64,000 bases of DNA from JBFLXB01 sp964570625 (GTDB lineage Bacteria > Nitrospirota > Nitrospiria > 2-01-FULL-66-17), in NCBI GenBank assembly GCA_964570625.1, contig CAZMYW010000029.1, positions 34,162-98,161 of the forward strand. Direction: 5' to 3'. How positions within the stretch are numbered: the stretch's first letter is position 1; every line of letters starts with the position of its first letter. The notes under the pieces are model-generated. The model worked only from the letters and a program-made list of their open reading frames with translations. It had not been told where the DNA came from and did not search any database. Below are positions 41,677-50,231 of the stretch, piece after piece. The translations under genes and the position numbers were made by a program.

Positions 41677-42141
41677 TCAGGTACCGGATCGGGGATCGGC
41701 GCGACGGCTCCGGACGTGCTGAACCGCTGCCTCGATCCCCAGCACGTAACTGTGGGTGCCGAATCCGCTGATTTGCCCCACCGCCACCTCCGCCACGTAG
41801 GAGTGGTGCCGGAACGGCTCGCGGGCGTGGATGTTCGAGAGATGCACGTCGACGGTGGCAATCCCGGTCGCGGTAATGGCGTCGCGAACCGCGACGCTGG
41901 TGTGGGTATAGGCCGCGGCATTGAGCACCAAGGCGTCGAACCGGTCGCGGGCTCCTTGGATCCACGTGACCAATTCGCCTTCGCTGTTGGACTGACGAAT
42001 TTCGACCTCGGCTCCCGCCTGTTTGCCCGCCGCGTGGATGGCGTCGTTGAGCGCCTCCAGCGTGGTCACGCCGTACACATCCGGTTCACGGGCGCCCAGG
42101 AGATTGAGGTTCGGGCCATGCAGCACCAGGATACGAATCAT
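41677..42141 (-). CDS. aroQ: 3-dehydroquinate dehydratase, type II
   Basis: 154 aa from the ATG at 42141 (MIRILVLHGPNLNLLGAREP); a longer frame adds 14 unsupported residues. ALVLNAAAYTHTSVAVRDAI, VHLSNIHAREPFRHHSY and GFGTHSYVLGIEAA carry the catalytic Tyr, His and Arg set of the dodecameric enzyme. Third step of the shikimate pathway. Located just upstream of efp. Confidence 0.96.
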   Translation of the reverse strand: MIRILVLHGPNLNLLGAREPDVYGVTTLEALNDAIHAAGKQAGAEVEIRQSNSEGELVTWIQGARDRFDALVLNAAAYTHTSVAVRDAITATGIATVDVHLSNIHAREPFRHHSYVAEVAVGQISGFGTHSYVLGIEAAVQHVRSRRADPRSGT

Positions 42142-42227
42142 GCTCGCGCCGTTGCGAGCGGCTGGGGCGTGGTGAGCGTCCATGGGGCGATGGTCACGGA
42201 ATCACGCAAGCCACGCGGAGCGTTCCG

Positions 42228-42584
42228 TCACAGTTCTTTGGCGAGCTGGGGCGCGGCGTACCGGAGCAAGAAACGCCCCTTCCCCGTATTCCCCTCACGT
42301 CCGATCGACAGCGCGAGGAAATATTCCGGCGTCACGCGGCGAAACAGCAGCGTGCGCGTGTCGTTCGCGATCAGGCACTCTTCCGTCGGCCCCAGCGACA
42401 ACCCGCCCGACACGCGGTCCATTTCTCGCCACAGTCCGCAGTACTCGGCCGCTACGGTGCTGAGATCGATGTCCGGCGACCGTTTCACTTCGTTGACGAT
42501 GATCCCGTCCAACCCCACCAAGGCGATGCCTTCCGCCTCCTGTACCCCGTCAAGAATCGATTGCAGCGACATCACCAAACTCAT
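42228..42584 (-). CDS. Roadblock/LC7 domain protein (MglB-like)
   Basis: 118 aa from an ATG that overlaps the TPR gene stop (ATGA). MSLQSILDGVQEAEGIALVGLDGIIV, GLWREMDRVSGGLSLGP and LSIGREGNTGKGRFLLRYA fit the five-strand roadblock fold used by MglB, a GAP/partner of Ras-like MglA in polarity. No mglA is in view. Likely forms a dimer and pairs with the TPR protein encoded just upstream. Confidence 0.82.
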   Translation of the reverse strand: MSLVMSLQSILDGVQEAEGIALVGLDGIIVNEVKRSPDIDLSTVAAEYCGLWREMDRVSGGLSLGPTEECLIANDTRTLLFRRVTPEYFLALSIGREGNTGKGRFLLRYAAPQLAKEL

Positions 42585-43672
42585 CGTCGGCGCCTTTCTG
42601 CGATACGAGCCAACCACACCTCGAGCCGTTGGATCGCAGCGTGGTGTGGAGACAATGCCGCGGCGGCACCAGCCAGTGACGGCTGGAGGCCCTGGTCGTC
42701 GGATTCACTCCCCGCCGGTTCGGTTCCGGCCAACACGTGGTGCACAACTTCCGACTTGACCGCTTCGGCATCAACCGCCTGGGGGGCCAAGAGTCGTTCC
42801 AACGTCATCGCGTTGTCCAACTTCGTGGCGAGGTCCGCGTCTTTCGGCGTCCGCTCCAAGAGCCGACGGTAGATCGCAATGCCGCGCTGATAATGGCCCT
42901 GCGCCACGTACAGATCCGCCAGGGACATCGTGGCCAACGCCTCGTCCTCCTTCTCGTTGGCGTCGCTCCCGACGGTGGTCGTCGCCTCCACGGGCTCGGG
43001 GGACACACGCACGACTTCGGTCGCCTCCGCGACGTCGGACTCAATCTGATCGAGCATTCCTCGCGGTTCCAACAGAGTCGGCTCGACGACCGTGGCTTCA
43101 CCATCCGCAGGTTGGACCAACGTCACCGTGGGTTCCACTGATTCGTCCCGCGCAGGTCGACGATCCACCGCGGTTGGCTCCAGCTCTCCCTCATGATGAT
43201 CGAGCGACGACGTGTGGGCCAGCACCGTGGCTTCGTCCTCCGGCAATACCTCGGGCAGGGGGCCGATCTGGTCTCGCAGACGCACGGCCTCCGCGTCCGT
43301 GGGATTGACCGCCAGAATCACCTCGCATGACGCCAAGGCCTTCCGTTTGTCCCCTTCTTTGGCGTAGATCCCGGCCAGTTTCTTGTGCGCCATCAGATTG
43401 TCCGGGTTCGCGGTCACCACCTGTTCGAACTCCCGCTTGGCGTCCTCGGTCTGGCCCTTGCTCAGCAAAGCCTTCCCGAGGGCCACCCTGGCGCTCAGCA
43501 AATCCGGATGGGCCTTGATGCCGGTCCGCAGAAGGGTAATCGCCTCCTGGAGCCGACCGACCTTGGTGTACTCCTCCGCGAGGGGGAAAAACAGCTTACT
43601 GGTCGGGTCCTTACGGAATTTCTCTTCAAGCTTTTGGAGGTCTGGTGACCGGGTGTCATCCCTGCTCGCCAC
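42581..43672 (-). CDS. Tetratricopeptide repeat protein
   Basis: 363 aa. At least four TPRs in the first 120 residues (KLFFPLAEEYTKVGRLQEAI; LSARVALGKALLSKGQTEDA; NLMAHKKLAGIYAKEGDKRK) and another near 250-280 (ADLYVAQGHYQRGIAIYRRL), separated by a long acidic/Val-rich linker (about 135-235). No signal peptide. Coupled to the roadblock gene by ATGA. Comparable TPR-roadblock pairs occur in motility and polarity modules, but the role is not certain here. Confidence 0.85.
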   Translation of the reverse strand: MASRDDTRSPDLQKLEEKFRKDPTSKLFFPLAEEYTKVGRLQEAITLLRTGIKAHPDLLSARVALGKALLSKGQTEDAKREFEQVVTANPDNLMAHKKLAGIYAKEGDKRKALASCEVILAVNPTDAEAVRLRDQIGPLPEVLPEDEATVLAHTSSLDHHEGELEPTAVDRRPARDESVEPTVTLVQPADGEATVVEPTLLEPRGMLDQIESDVAEATEVVRVSPEPVEATTTVGSDANEKEDEALATMSLADLYVAQGHYQRGIAIYRRLLERTPKDADLATKLDNAMTLERLLAPQAVDAEAVKSEVVHHVLAGTEPAGSESDDQGLQPSLAGAAAALSPHHAAIQRLEVWLARIAERRRR

Positions 43673-43771
43673 ATGTCCCTCCCTGGTGTCGCCGGTTCCG
43701 GCGGTCGGCGATCAGTCCGGCCAAAACCGGGTTGATCTTACCAAATTGATCAAAGAAGTCAAGCAGATCGG

Positions 43772-44965
43772 TCACCCTTGGAGCGCACGGAACGCTTCGA
43801 CCTGGTCAAGGATACGCTCAGCAACCGCGGGCTTAGGAAGCCGAGGAACCTGGGTGACCCCGCCCCGGCGATCGATCAGCGTCACCTCGTTGTGGTCGGC
43901 GCCAAAGCCGATGCCGGGTACTGATACGTCGTTGGCCACGATCAGGTCAAGGCGTTTGGTCTTGAGTTTCTCCGAGGCGTGTTCAAGCAGGTGGTCCGTT
44001 TCCGCGGCGAACCCCACGACGAACAGGTCTTTGCGCCGCTCCGTGACGGCCGTCAGAATATCCTCGGTGGGAATCAGTTGGATCGTCAGTGGTCCCGCCC
44101 CCTTCTTGATCTTCCCCGGCTGCGATGACGTGGGACGGAAGTCCGCGACCGCGGCGGCCATGATCAGCACGGTGGCCTTTTCACTCCGCTCCAACACCGC
44201 CCGACGCATCTCATCTGCGGTTTCGACCGACACCACCTCGACCCCGGCGGGCGGGATCAACCGGGTTGGGCCGCTGATCAGCGTCACGGCCGCACCGCGG
44301 CGGAGGGCCGCAGCGGCCAAGGCATACCCCATCTTGCCGGAGGAACGGTTGGTGATGGTGCGCACCGGATCAATCGCCTCACTCGTCGGGCCCGCCGTTA
44401 CCACCACGCGTTCGCGCGACCACGTGCCGCCGCCCACGCGGGCTTCCAGCGCGGCAACCATGGCGTCTTCCGAGGCCAGACGACCCGGCCCGGTCAGGCC
44501 GGACGCCAGCGCCCCGGTTTCGGGCGCAACCACGGTCACTCCGATGGCCCGCAGTGCGTCCAGATTCCGTTGAACCAGTCGGTGCTCCCACATGACCGCA
44601 TCCATGGCGGGCGCGAGGATCACTGGACATCGCGCCGACAGCGCCAGCGCGGAGACCAGGTCATCCGCCGCACCGGCGGCCAACTTGGCGATGGTGTTGG
44701 CGGTGGCGGGCGCAATCAGAAAGACGTCCGCGGCATCCGCTATGGTCAGGTGGAGGATCTCCTCGCGGAGATCAAACGGGTCGTCGTAGACGGGATGGCC
44801 CGACAATGTCTGAAAGGTGAGGGGTCCGACAAACCGCTTGGCGGCGTCGGTCATGACCACCGTCACGTCCGCGCCGTGTGAAACGAGCCGCCGCAGCAGC
44901 GCGACCGACTTGTACGCGGCGATGCTCCCCGTCACCCCCAAGAGGACACGTCGCCCGTTCAACAT
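43772..44965 (-). CDS. coaBC: Phosphopantothenoylcysteine decarboxylase / phosphopantothenate-cysteine ligase
   Basis: 397 aa bifunctional CoA enzyme. CoaC part: flavin motif GVTGSIAAYKSVALLRRL, active His in EILHLTIADAAD, IAPATANTIAKLAAGAADDL. CoaB part: VTAGPTSEAIDPVRTITNRSSGKMGYALA. In E. coli Dfp the decarboxylase needs PAMN Asn and ACG Cys; here they are PAMDAVMW and LASGLTGPGR (Asn to Asp, Cys to Ser). Some other bacteria also vary here. It lies 48 bp after rpoZ. Confidence 0.94.
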   Translation of the reverse strand: MLNGRRVLLGVTGSIAAYKSVALLRRLVSHGADVTVVMTDAAKRFVGPLTFQTLSGHPVYDDPFDLREEILHLTIADAADVFLIAPATANTIAKLAAGAADDLVSALALSARCPVILAPAMDAVMWEHRLVQRNLDALRAIGVTVVAPETGALASGLTGPGRLASEDAMVAALEARVGGGTWSRERVVVTAGPTSEAIDPVRTITNRSSGKMGYALAAAALRRGAAVTLISGPTRLIPPAGVEVVSVETADEMRRAVLERSEKATVLIMAAAVADFRPTSSQPGKIKKGAGPLTIQLIPTEDILTAVTERRKDLFVVGFAAETDHLLEHASEKLKTKRLDLIVANDVSVPGIGFGADHNEVTLIDRRGGVTQVPRLPKPAVAERILDQVEAFRALQG

Positions 44966-45013
44966 GGCCGTCAGCCTAGGCCCGTGTCCGAGTCATGGAG
45001 ATGGACAGGCGAC

Positions 45014-45379
45014 TCACCTGGGCGCGGGAAGCTCGGCCAGACGTCGCGTGGAGTCATCGACGTACAGGGACAGGTCTTTCTTGATCTCGGCACTGATTTC
45101 TTCTTCGCGCTCCAACAAGGCGCGTCGCCGGGTCAGTTCCTCGCGTTTCCGCCGGGCTTCGCGCTGGGAGAGGCGGGCGTCCTTGCCGGTTTGATATTGC
45201 AACTCGGCGTTGAGGAACTCCTCCAGGGCGACGGTCGTGGCCTTGGCGTATTTGGTGTGTTCGCTCGCGCGGGCGCCTTCCATCAGTTGTCTGGCGCGTT
45301 GGGCGCCGATGACCACCAACCGATATCGGGAATCCAGGTTCGTGCCGTCGAGATGGATCGGCAGCTCGATGATCTCCAC
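45014..45379 (-). CDS. rpoZ: RNA polymerase omega subunit
   Basis: 121 aa. LDSRYRLVVIGAQRARQLMEGA…YAKATTVALEEFLNAEL is the omega core that clamps the beta-prime C-terminus. The long charged tail (about 60 residues, RKREELTRRRALLEREEEI) is an extension beyond the usual 70-90 aa. Position gmk-rpoZ-coaBC is typical. Start ATG 45379, one base after the gmk stop. Confidence 0.9.
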   Translation of the reverse strand: MEIIELPIHLDGTNLDSRYRLVVIGAQRARQLMEGARASEHTKYAKATTVALEEFLNAELQYQTGKDARLSQREARRKREELTRRRALLEREEEISAEIKKDLSLYVDDSTRRLAELPAPR

Positions 45380-45380
45380 G

Positions 45381-46031
45381 TCAGAATACCTCCTTATTTT
45401 TGATAAACGTTTCTTCGATCCACGAAAAGTTCATCCGTTTCATCTTGATACGCTCCGACAGAATCACCGCGTGTAACTCGACCATCGCCCGCTTCACGTC
45501 ATCGTTGATGATCAGGTAATTATACTCGCGATAGCTCCAAATTTCTTCACGCGCCTTGCGCAGCCTCCGGGCGATCTCCTCCGGCGAATCCGACTTGCGT
45601 TCCATGAGACGCGCTTTGAGGGCGTCAAACGAGGGGGGCAGGATATAGATGTAGACGCCGTCCACCTCTTTTTTCTTGAGCTGCATCGCCCCTTGGGTGT
45701 CGATGTCCAGAATCAGGTCCATGTCCTGTTCGCCGTGCATGAGCACCTGGTCCCACGCGGTGCCGTAGAGATGGCCGTGAACTTCCGCCCATTCGATGAA
45801 CTCCCCGCGCTCGACCTTCTTCCGGAACCCGCCCTCATCCAGAAAGAAGTAATCGCGACCGTCCACTTCACCGGGCCGGGGCTTTCTCGTGGTGTACGAC
45901 ACCGAGTGCCGCAACCCCGAAAGCAGGGTGACGACCTCGCGGCACAACGTGGTTTTTCCGGCCCCCGATGGGGCGGACACGATGAAGAGCAGGCCTTTGC
46001 CCAGACTGGACCCGCTTGGTCCCGTGCTCAC
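45381..46031 (-). CDS. gmk: Guanylate kinase
   Basis: 216 aa from a GTG at 46031, about the usual length; the longer frame overlaps yicC and is rejected. P-loop VSAPSGAGKTTLCREV, KPRPGEVDGRDYFFLDEGGF and GEFIEWAEVHGHLYGT, then the C-terminal NDDVKRAMVEL. Phosphorylates GMP to GDP. A purine-rich run (GGGGTCGAGGGA) lies just upstream. Between yicC and rpoZ, all on the minus strand. Confidence 0.97.
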   Translation of the reverse strand: MSTGPSGSSLGKGLLFIVSAPSGAGKTTLCREVVTLLSGLRHSVSYTTRKPRPGEVDGRDYFFLDEGGFRKKVERGEFIEWAEVHGHLYGTAWDQVLMHGEQDMDLILDIDTQGAMQLKKKEVDGVYIYILPPSFDALKARLMERKSDSPEEIARRLRKAREEIWSYREYNYLIINDDVKRAMVELHAVILSERIKMKRMNFSWIEETFIKNKEVF

Positions 46032-46075
46032 GTCCCTCGACCCCTTTGTTCGGTCCGGTGCTCCATGAACCGTGT

Positions 46076-46951
46076 CTACTCGAGATTCTGAATCTGCTCC
46101 CGAATCTTTTCCAGATCGCTTTTGACCGCCACCACCGCGGTGGTTACCTCCGCATCGTTGGCCTTTGACCCGATCGTATTGGCCTCGCGGTTCAACTCCT
46201 GCACCAAGAAGTCCAACACCCGCCCGACGGATCCGCCCCCTGTGAGCGCCTGCTCGCATTGGGTGAGGTGGCTGCGAATCCTGGTCACTTCCTCGGTATA
46301 ATCGCTCCGCTCGGCGTACAGCGCCACCTCCTGGGCCAGGCGGACCGGATCGATGTTCAAGCCCCCTGTCAACGCGCCGGCGCGCGCGCGCAGACGCGTC
46401 GCGTACTCCGCCGTCACGTGCGGCGCTCGGCCGGCGACCCGGTCGAGCGCGGCGGCCACGTGGCGCAGCCGCTCCTCCACGTCCCGAGCGATGGTCGTCC
46501 CTTCCTCCCGCCGCATCCCCTCCAACCCGTCCAACGCCTTCCCAATGAGCCCTTCCACGTGGTCGGCTAATGCGGAGGGGTCGACCTCCGGTTCGACGTA
46601 CGTAAGGACGTCGCGCGCGGCGATGACGGCCTCCACCGACACCTCACCCGTCAACCCCAACTCCGCTTTCAAGCTTCGATACGCGTCGCAATATTCCCGG
46701 GCCAGTTCAAGGTCAACGGCTACCCGTTTCACCGGGCGATCGCCGCCGGTATTCACCGTGACATCGACCCGTCCCCTGGCGACCCGGTTCTGGATCACCT
46801 TCCGAAAACGGGTTTCGTATGCCGAGAGGGACCTGGGGAGGCGAGCCGCGACCTCACAGAACCGATGATTAACCGACCGTACTTCGACCGTCACCCGAAG
46901 ATCGCCGAACGGTGCCTCGGCCCGTCCATATCCGGTCATGCTGGCGATCAT
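46076..46951 (-). CDS. yicC: YicC-family endoribonuclease
   Basis: 291 aa from the ATG at 46951 (MIASMTGYGRAEAPFGDLRV), normal length; the longer frame shadows mtnB. SVNHRFCEVAARLPRSLSAYE and GRVLDFLVQELNREANTIGSKA at the C-end are family hallmarks. In E. coli YicC cleaves small RNAs such as RyhB. Next to gmk as in many genomes. No Shine-Dalgarno site is obvious. Confidence 0.95.
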   Translation of the reverse strand: MIASMTGYGRAEAPFGDLRVTVEVRSVNHRFCEVAARLPRSLSAYETRFRKVIQNRVARGRVDVTVNTGGDRPVKRVAVDLELAREYCDAYRSLKAELGLTGEVSVEAVIAARDVLTYVEPEVDPSALADHVEGLIGKALDGLEGMRREEGTTIARDVEERLRHVAAALDRVAGRAPHVTAEYATRLRARAGALTGGLNIDPVRLAQEVALYAERSDYTEEVTRIRSHLTQCEQALTGGGSVGRVLDFLVQELNREANTIGSKANDAEVTTAVVAVKSDLEKIREQIQNLE

Positions 46952-47033
46952 GCGGGAAGGCGCGGTGATCGTGCGATTATATCGATGCGATGAGAGCAAG
47001 TCAACGCGCGCACGGCCGGCAGGGCCCCCGTCG

Positions 47034-47672
47034 TCACTCGCGGCGCGCCCGCGCCGCGACGGCATCGAAGAGAAAGTGGTAGACCTCCGCGTGACGCTTG
47101 ACCTCCCAGAGGTCCTCTCCCCAAATGTACGCGCCATGGTGACGGACCAGCACACACGCGCTTCGCGCGAATGCGGGAGCGTCCACGACACGCCGGATGT
47201 CCGCGACCAGGTCCGCCTCGCGTGCGGTGTTGTCCACCACCGGGACGGCGTGGTGATCCGCGTTCGTACACCCGCGGATCCCTTTCAGCATCTCCAGGTC
47301 TCGGACCACGATCCGGTCGCCCCCCCGCGCCAGATCGGCCGCCAGAACGGCGGACAAGGCGTGACTATGCATCACGGAGCCCGCCTTGCGGTGGGCGACC
47401 ACGGCGGAGAAAATCGTGCTGCACTCGGTCAACCGCAGGCCAGGGGTCTTGGGCTGACGGACCACTGCGGCGTGACGATCTACCAGAAACAGGTCATCCA
47501 CCGTCACCCGTTCTTTATGCACCCCGGTCGGCGTCATCATTAGGGTGCCGTCTCCGAGCGCGGCACAGATTCCACCCCCGGTGCCCGCGACCCACCCCTT
47601 GTCGTAGAACAACCGCAAAAACTCGCACAGCAACGAGGGGATCGCCTGGTCCGACGCATGTGACCCCGTCAT
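47034..47672 (-). CDS. mtnB: Methylthioribulose-1-phosphate dehydratase-like class II aldolase family
   Basis: 212 aa. LFYDKGWVAGTGGG, LTECSTIFS, VMHSHALSAVL and HHGAYIWGEDLWEVKRH match MtnB of the methionine salvage pathway, with zinc His residues in HSH and the later HH. No other mtn gene is in view, so the assignment is by family; fuculose-phosphate aldolase relatives are a possible alternative. Its start overlaps the nth stop (ATGA), so it is coupled to it. Confidence 0.85.
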   Translation of the reverse strand: MTGSHASDQAIPSLLCEFLRLFYDKGWVAGTGGGICAALGDGTLMMTPTGVHKERVTVDDLFLVDRHAAVVRQPKTPGLRLTECSTIFSAVVAHRKAGSVMHSHALSAVLAADLARGGDRIVVRDLEMLKGIRGCTNADHHAVPVVDNTAREADLVADIRRVVDAPAFARSACVLVRHHGAYIWGEDLWEVKRHAEVYHFLFDAVAARARRE

Positions 47673-48418
47673 GCGCGCACCGACGACGGTGGGCGGACAC
47701 GACGCCCGGCACGGCGAGCCCCGGGAGAGACCGCCCGATCCAGGTCCGCACGCGGTCGTTTGTCACGTGATTCGCACAGGTCGTACAGCGCGCACGGCTC
47801 GCAGCGCGGGCGTCTCGCCACACACACGTACCGTCCGTGCAGCAACAGGTGGTGCGCTCCCGTCGTCCAATGCGCCTCGGGAATCAGGCGTTGCAGATCA
47901 AATTCGATCTTCACCGGATCCGCGGAGCGCGTCAGGCCGAGCCGCGCCGCCACGCGTTTGACGTGGGTATCCACCACCACCGCCGGCTTGCCGAACGCCG
48001 TCCCCAGGACCACGTTGGCGGTCTTGCGTCCGACACCGGGCAGCGTCACCAATTCCTCCATCGTACGGGGAACCTCCCCTCCGAACCGCTCGGTCATCGC
48101 TCGTGCGCAGGCAATCAGATGTCTGGTCTTGGCTCTGAAGAACCCCGTGGGTTTGATCAGAGATTCCATCTCTGCGGGGTCCGCCGACGCGAACTGCGCA
48201 GGAGAGCGAAACCGGGCGAACAACCCCGGCGTGACCTGGTTGACGCGCTGGTCCGTGCACTGAGCCGAGAGAATGGTGGCGACCAACAACTCCCACGGGG
48301 ACCCGGCGTCCAACTCGACGACCCGCCCCGCAAACACCGCGTCCAGCCGATCGAGGATGCGGCCGACCCGACGACGGACCGTGGACGCGGTCACGGAGGA
48401 TTGGGTCGCGCGAACCAT
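47669..48418 (-). CDS. nth: Endonuclease III (DNA glycosylase/AP lyase)
   Basis: About 249 aa. HhH motif LPGVGRKTANVVLG with catalytic Lys, catalytic Asp in VDTHVKRVAARL, and Fe-S cysteines in CVARRPRCEPCALYDLC (C-x6-C-x2-C-x5-C). A basic C-terminal tail (about 40 residues) is extra. I favour the ATG at 48418, which lies exactly at the expected transcription start of the promoter at 48426-48454, so the mRNA may be leaderless. An ATG at 48427 falls inside the -10 element. Confidence 0.94.
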   Translation of the reverse strand: MVRATQSSVTASTVRRRVGRILDRLDAVFAGRVVELDAGSPWELLVATILSAQCTDQRVNQVTPGLFARFRSPAQFASADPAEMESLIKPTGFFRAKTRHLIACARAMTERFGGEVPRTMEELVTLPGVGRKTANVVLGTAFGKPAVVVDTHVKRVAARLGLTRSADPVKIEFDLQRLIPEAHWTTGAHHLLLHGRYVCVARRPRCEPCALYDLCESRDKRPRADLDRAVSPGARRAGRRVRPPSSVRA

Positions 48419-48425
48419 GGCGGGC

Positions 48426-48454
48426 ATTATAGAAGGGCGGGTGATGAAGATCAA
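48426..48454 (-). promoter_or_regulatory. Strong sigma-70-like promoter upstream of nth, ending at the start codon
   Basis: Minus strand: TTGATC (48454-48449) and TATAAT (48431-48426) are exactly 17 bp apart. The ATG of nth is 7-8 bases past the -10 element, matching the expected transcript start. The -35 element overlaps the hflX stop codon. No ribosome binding site fits in between. Confidence 0.6.
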
Positions 48455-50127
48455 CGCGCCGGGTGTGCGATCTGAAGCCCGTCCTCGTCACAATCGTCCC
48501 GTCCCGGCGCCGCCAGCGCGCGATCGATTTCGCCGAGCAACGGAGCCAACGTGGCGAGATCACGCGCGGAAATCGCGACCCCACCATACCGCGCCAGCAG
48601 TCCGCGGACGACATCGGGGTCGGTCTGGTCGATCTTGTTGAACACCGACAGGATCGGAATGCGCCCCACTCCCAGGCCATCAAGGATCGTCTTGACGGCC
48701 CGAATGTGCTCCTCTACCCGCGGATGGGCGGCGTCCACCACGTGCAGCAGCACCGTGGCGTCGTTGAGTTCATCGAGGGTCGGGCGGAACGCACCCAACA
48801 GGTCTCGGGGCAACGACTGGATGAATCCCACGGTGTCGGTCACGATCACGTCCCGCTCCCGCGGGGTACGCAGCCGGCGGCTGGTGGTATCGAGCGTGGC
48901 GAAGAGCAGATCTTCGGTCAACACGTCGCTCTTGGTGAGGGCGTTGAGCAGCGTCGATTTGCCCGCGTTGGTGTAGCCCACGATCGAGACGATGGGCAGC
49001 CGCGCGGAGGTGCGCAGCGCGCGTCGCTGAGCGCGGGCGCGACTCAACCTCTCCATCTCCCGTTCCAGGTGCGCGATCCGATCGCGCACCCGTCGGCGGT
49101 CCACCTCCAGCCGAGTCTCGCCCGGTCCGCGTCCCCCGATGCCTCCGGTAAGCCGCGACAGCGCGGTGCTGCGCTCGGCCAGCCGCGGCAAGCGGTACTT
49201 GAGTTGCGCGAGTTCCACCTGGACGCGACCGTCGCGCGAGTAGGCCCGCCGCGCAAAGATATCCAGAATCAATTGCGTCCGGTCGATGACCCGCATCTCG
49301 GTCAACTCCCCGATCGCTCTAACTTGCAGCGGCGTCAGGTCCTGGGCGAAGACCAGGAGATCGGCTCCGTACTGGAGCGCCTTGATCACCACTTCCCGCA
49401 ATTTCCCCTTGCCCAACAGGTACCGGGGGTTGACGCCGTGCGGCCGTTGCGCCGCTTCATCCAGCACCACGAGACGCGCGGCGCGCGCCAGTGCCCTCAG
49501 CTCGACCAACGCGTCTTCCTGGTCGGCACGTGGACCAGACGACACGCTCACCAGAATCGCGCGCTCGCGCGGGTCTCGGACGTCGTACAACCCCGCACTC
49601 TTGGCGAGTTGCGCGTCCAGGGACGCGAAAAAGGCGCGCAGGTCGTCGGGCGTGCGCGCGAGCGGCAGGGAGGAAAACACCTCGTACACCCGGCCTTCCG
49701 GATTCGGCGGCAAGAGGTGCGCCCACGAGCACGTCGGTGACGCACCGGGTGACCGCGCCGCCAACACCGCCATCGCATCAAACCGCAGCAGGGCCAAATC
49801 GGTCAGGTCATCTTGCGTCAAGGTATCGTCCCGTAACCGGGTATGCACCATGCGCAACCCCCGGAGCCGTTTGCGCCCGAGGCGCCAATCGGACAGGTCG
49901 GGCACGGTGATCTCGTGATCGCTGCCCACCACCACGGCTTCGATCGCGCCGCCGCGGCTCAGCAGCACCCCCACTTGGCGGGAGGTGTCGAATGTCGCGT
50001 CGAGGAGATTTTTTGCCAGTTCCGGACTGACCAAGAGGTCCGGAGGAACGCGACGCTTGAAGAGACCGTGGATCCGCTTGAGCTGGGCGGGCTTCAGACC
50101 CGAGAGATTACCTGAGACGAGCGAGAT
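48451..50127 (-). CDS. hflX: HflX ribosome-associated GTPase, probable ATC start codon
   Basis: About 558 aa if begun at the ATC at 50127. GTPase motifs: GYTNAGKSTLLNALTKSD, DTVGFIQSLP and SVFNKID, plus the Gly-rich GGIGGRGPGETRLEVDRRR. The earliest standard start in frame is TTG at 50034, but homologues share an N-terminal stretch that this frame carries upstream (SGNLSGLKPAQLKRI, RRVPPDLLVSPELA). The frame has an in-frame TAG at 50139-50137, and AGGAG lies 6 nt before the ATC codon. Splits 70S/100S ribosomes under stress. nth follows downstream. Confidence 0.92.
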   Translation of the reverse strand: MSLVSGNLSGLKPAQLKRIHGLFKRRVPPDLLVSPELAKNLLDATFDTSRQVGVLLSRGGAIEAVVVGSDHEITVPDLSDWRLGRKRLRGLRMVHTRLRDDTLTQDDLTDLALLRFDAMAVLAARSPGASPTCSWAHLLPPNPEGRVYEVFSSLPLARTPDDLRAFFASLDAQLAKSAGLYDVRDPRERAILVSVSSGPRADQEDALVELRALARAARLVVLDEAAQRPHGVNPRYLLGKGKLREVVIKALQYGADLLVFAQDLTPLQVRAIGELTEMRVIDRTQLILDIFARRAYSRDGRVQVELAQLKYRLPRLAERSTALSRLTGGIGGRGPGETRLEVDRRRVRDRIAHLEREMERLSRARAQRRALRTSARLPIVSIVGYTNAGKSTLLNALTKSDVLTEDLLFATLDTTSRRLRTPRERDVIVTDTVGFIQSLPRDLLGAFRPTLDELNDATVLLHVVDAAHPRVEEHIRAVKTILDGLGVGRIPILSVFNKIDQTDPDVVRGLLARYGGVAISARDLATLAPLLGEIDRALAAPGRDDCDEDGLQIAHPAR

Positions 50128-50231
50128 GGGCGGCTCCTAAGCGCGACTGATCGATCCGAGGGGAACAGAAACACGAGCGCCCTCGCTGCGACTATACCGA
50201 AGGGGTCGGTACGCAGGCAAGCTGCAGTGGA

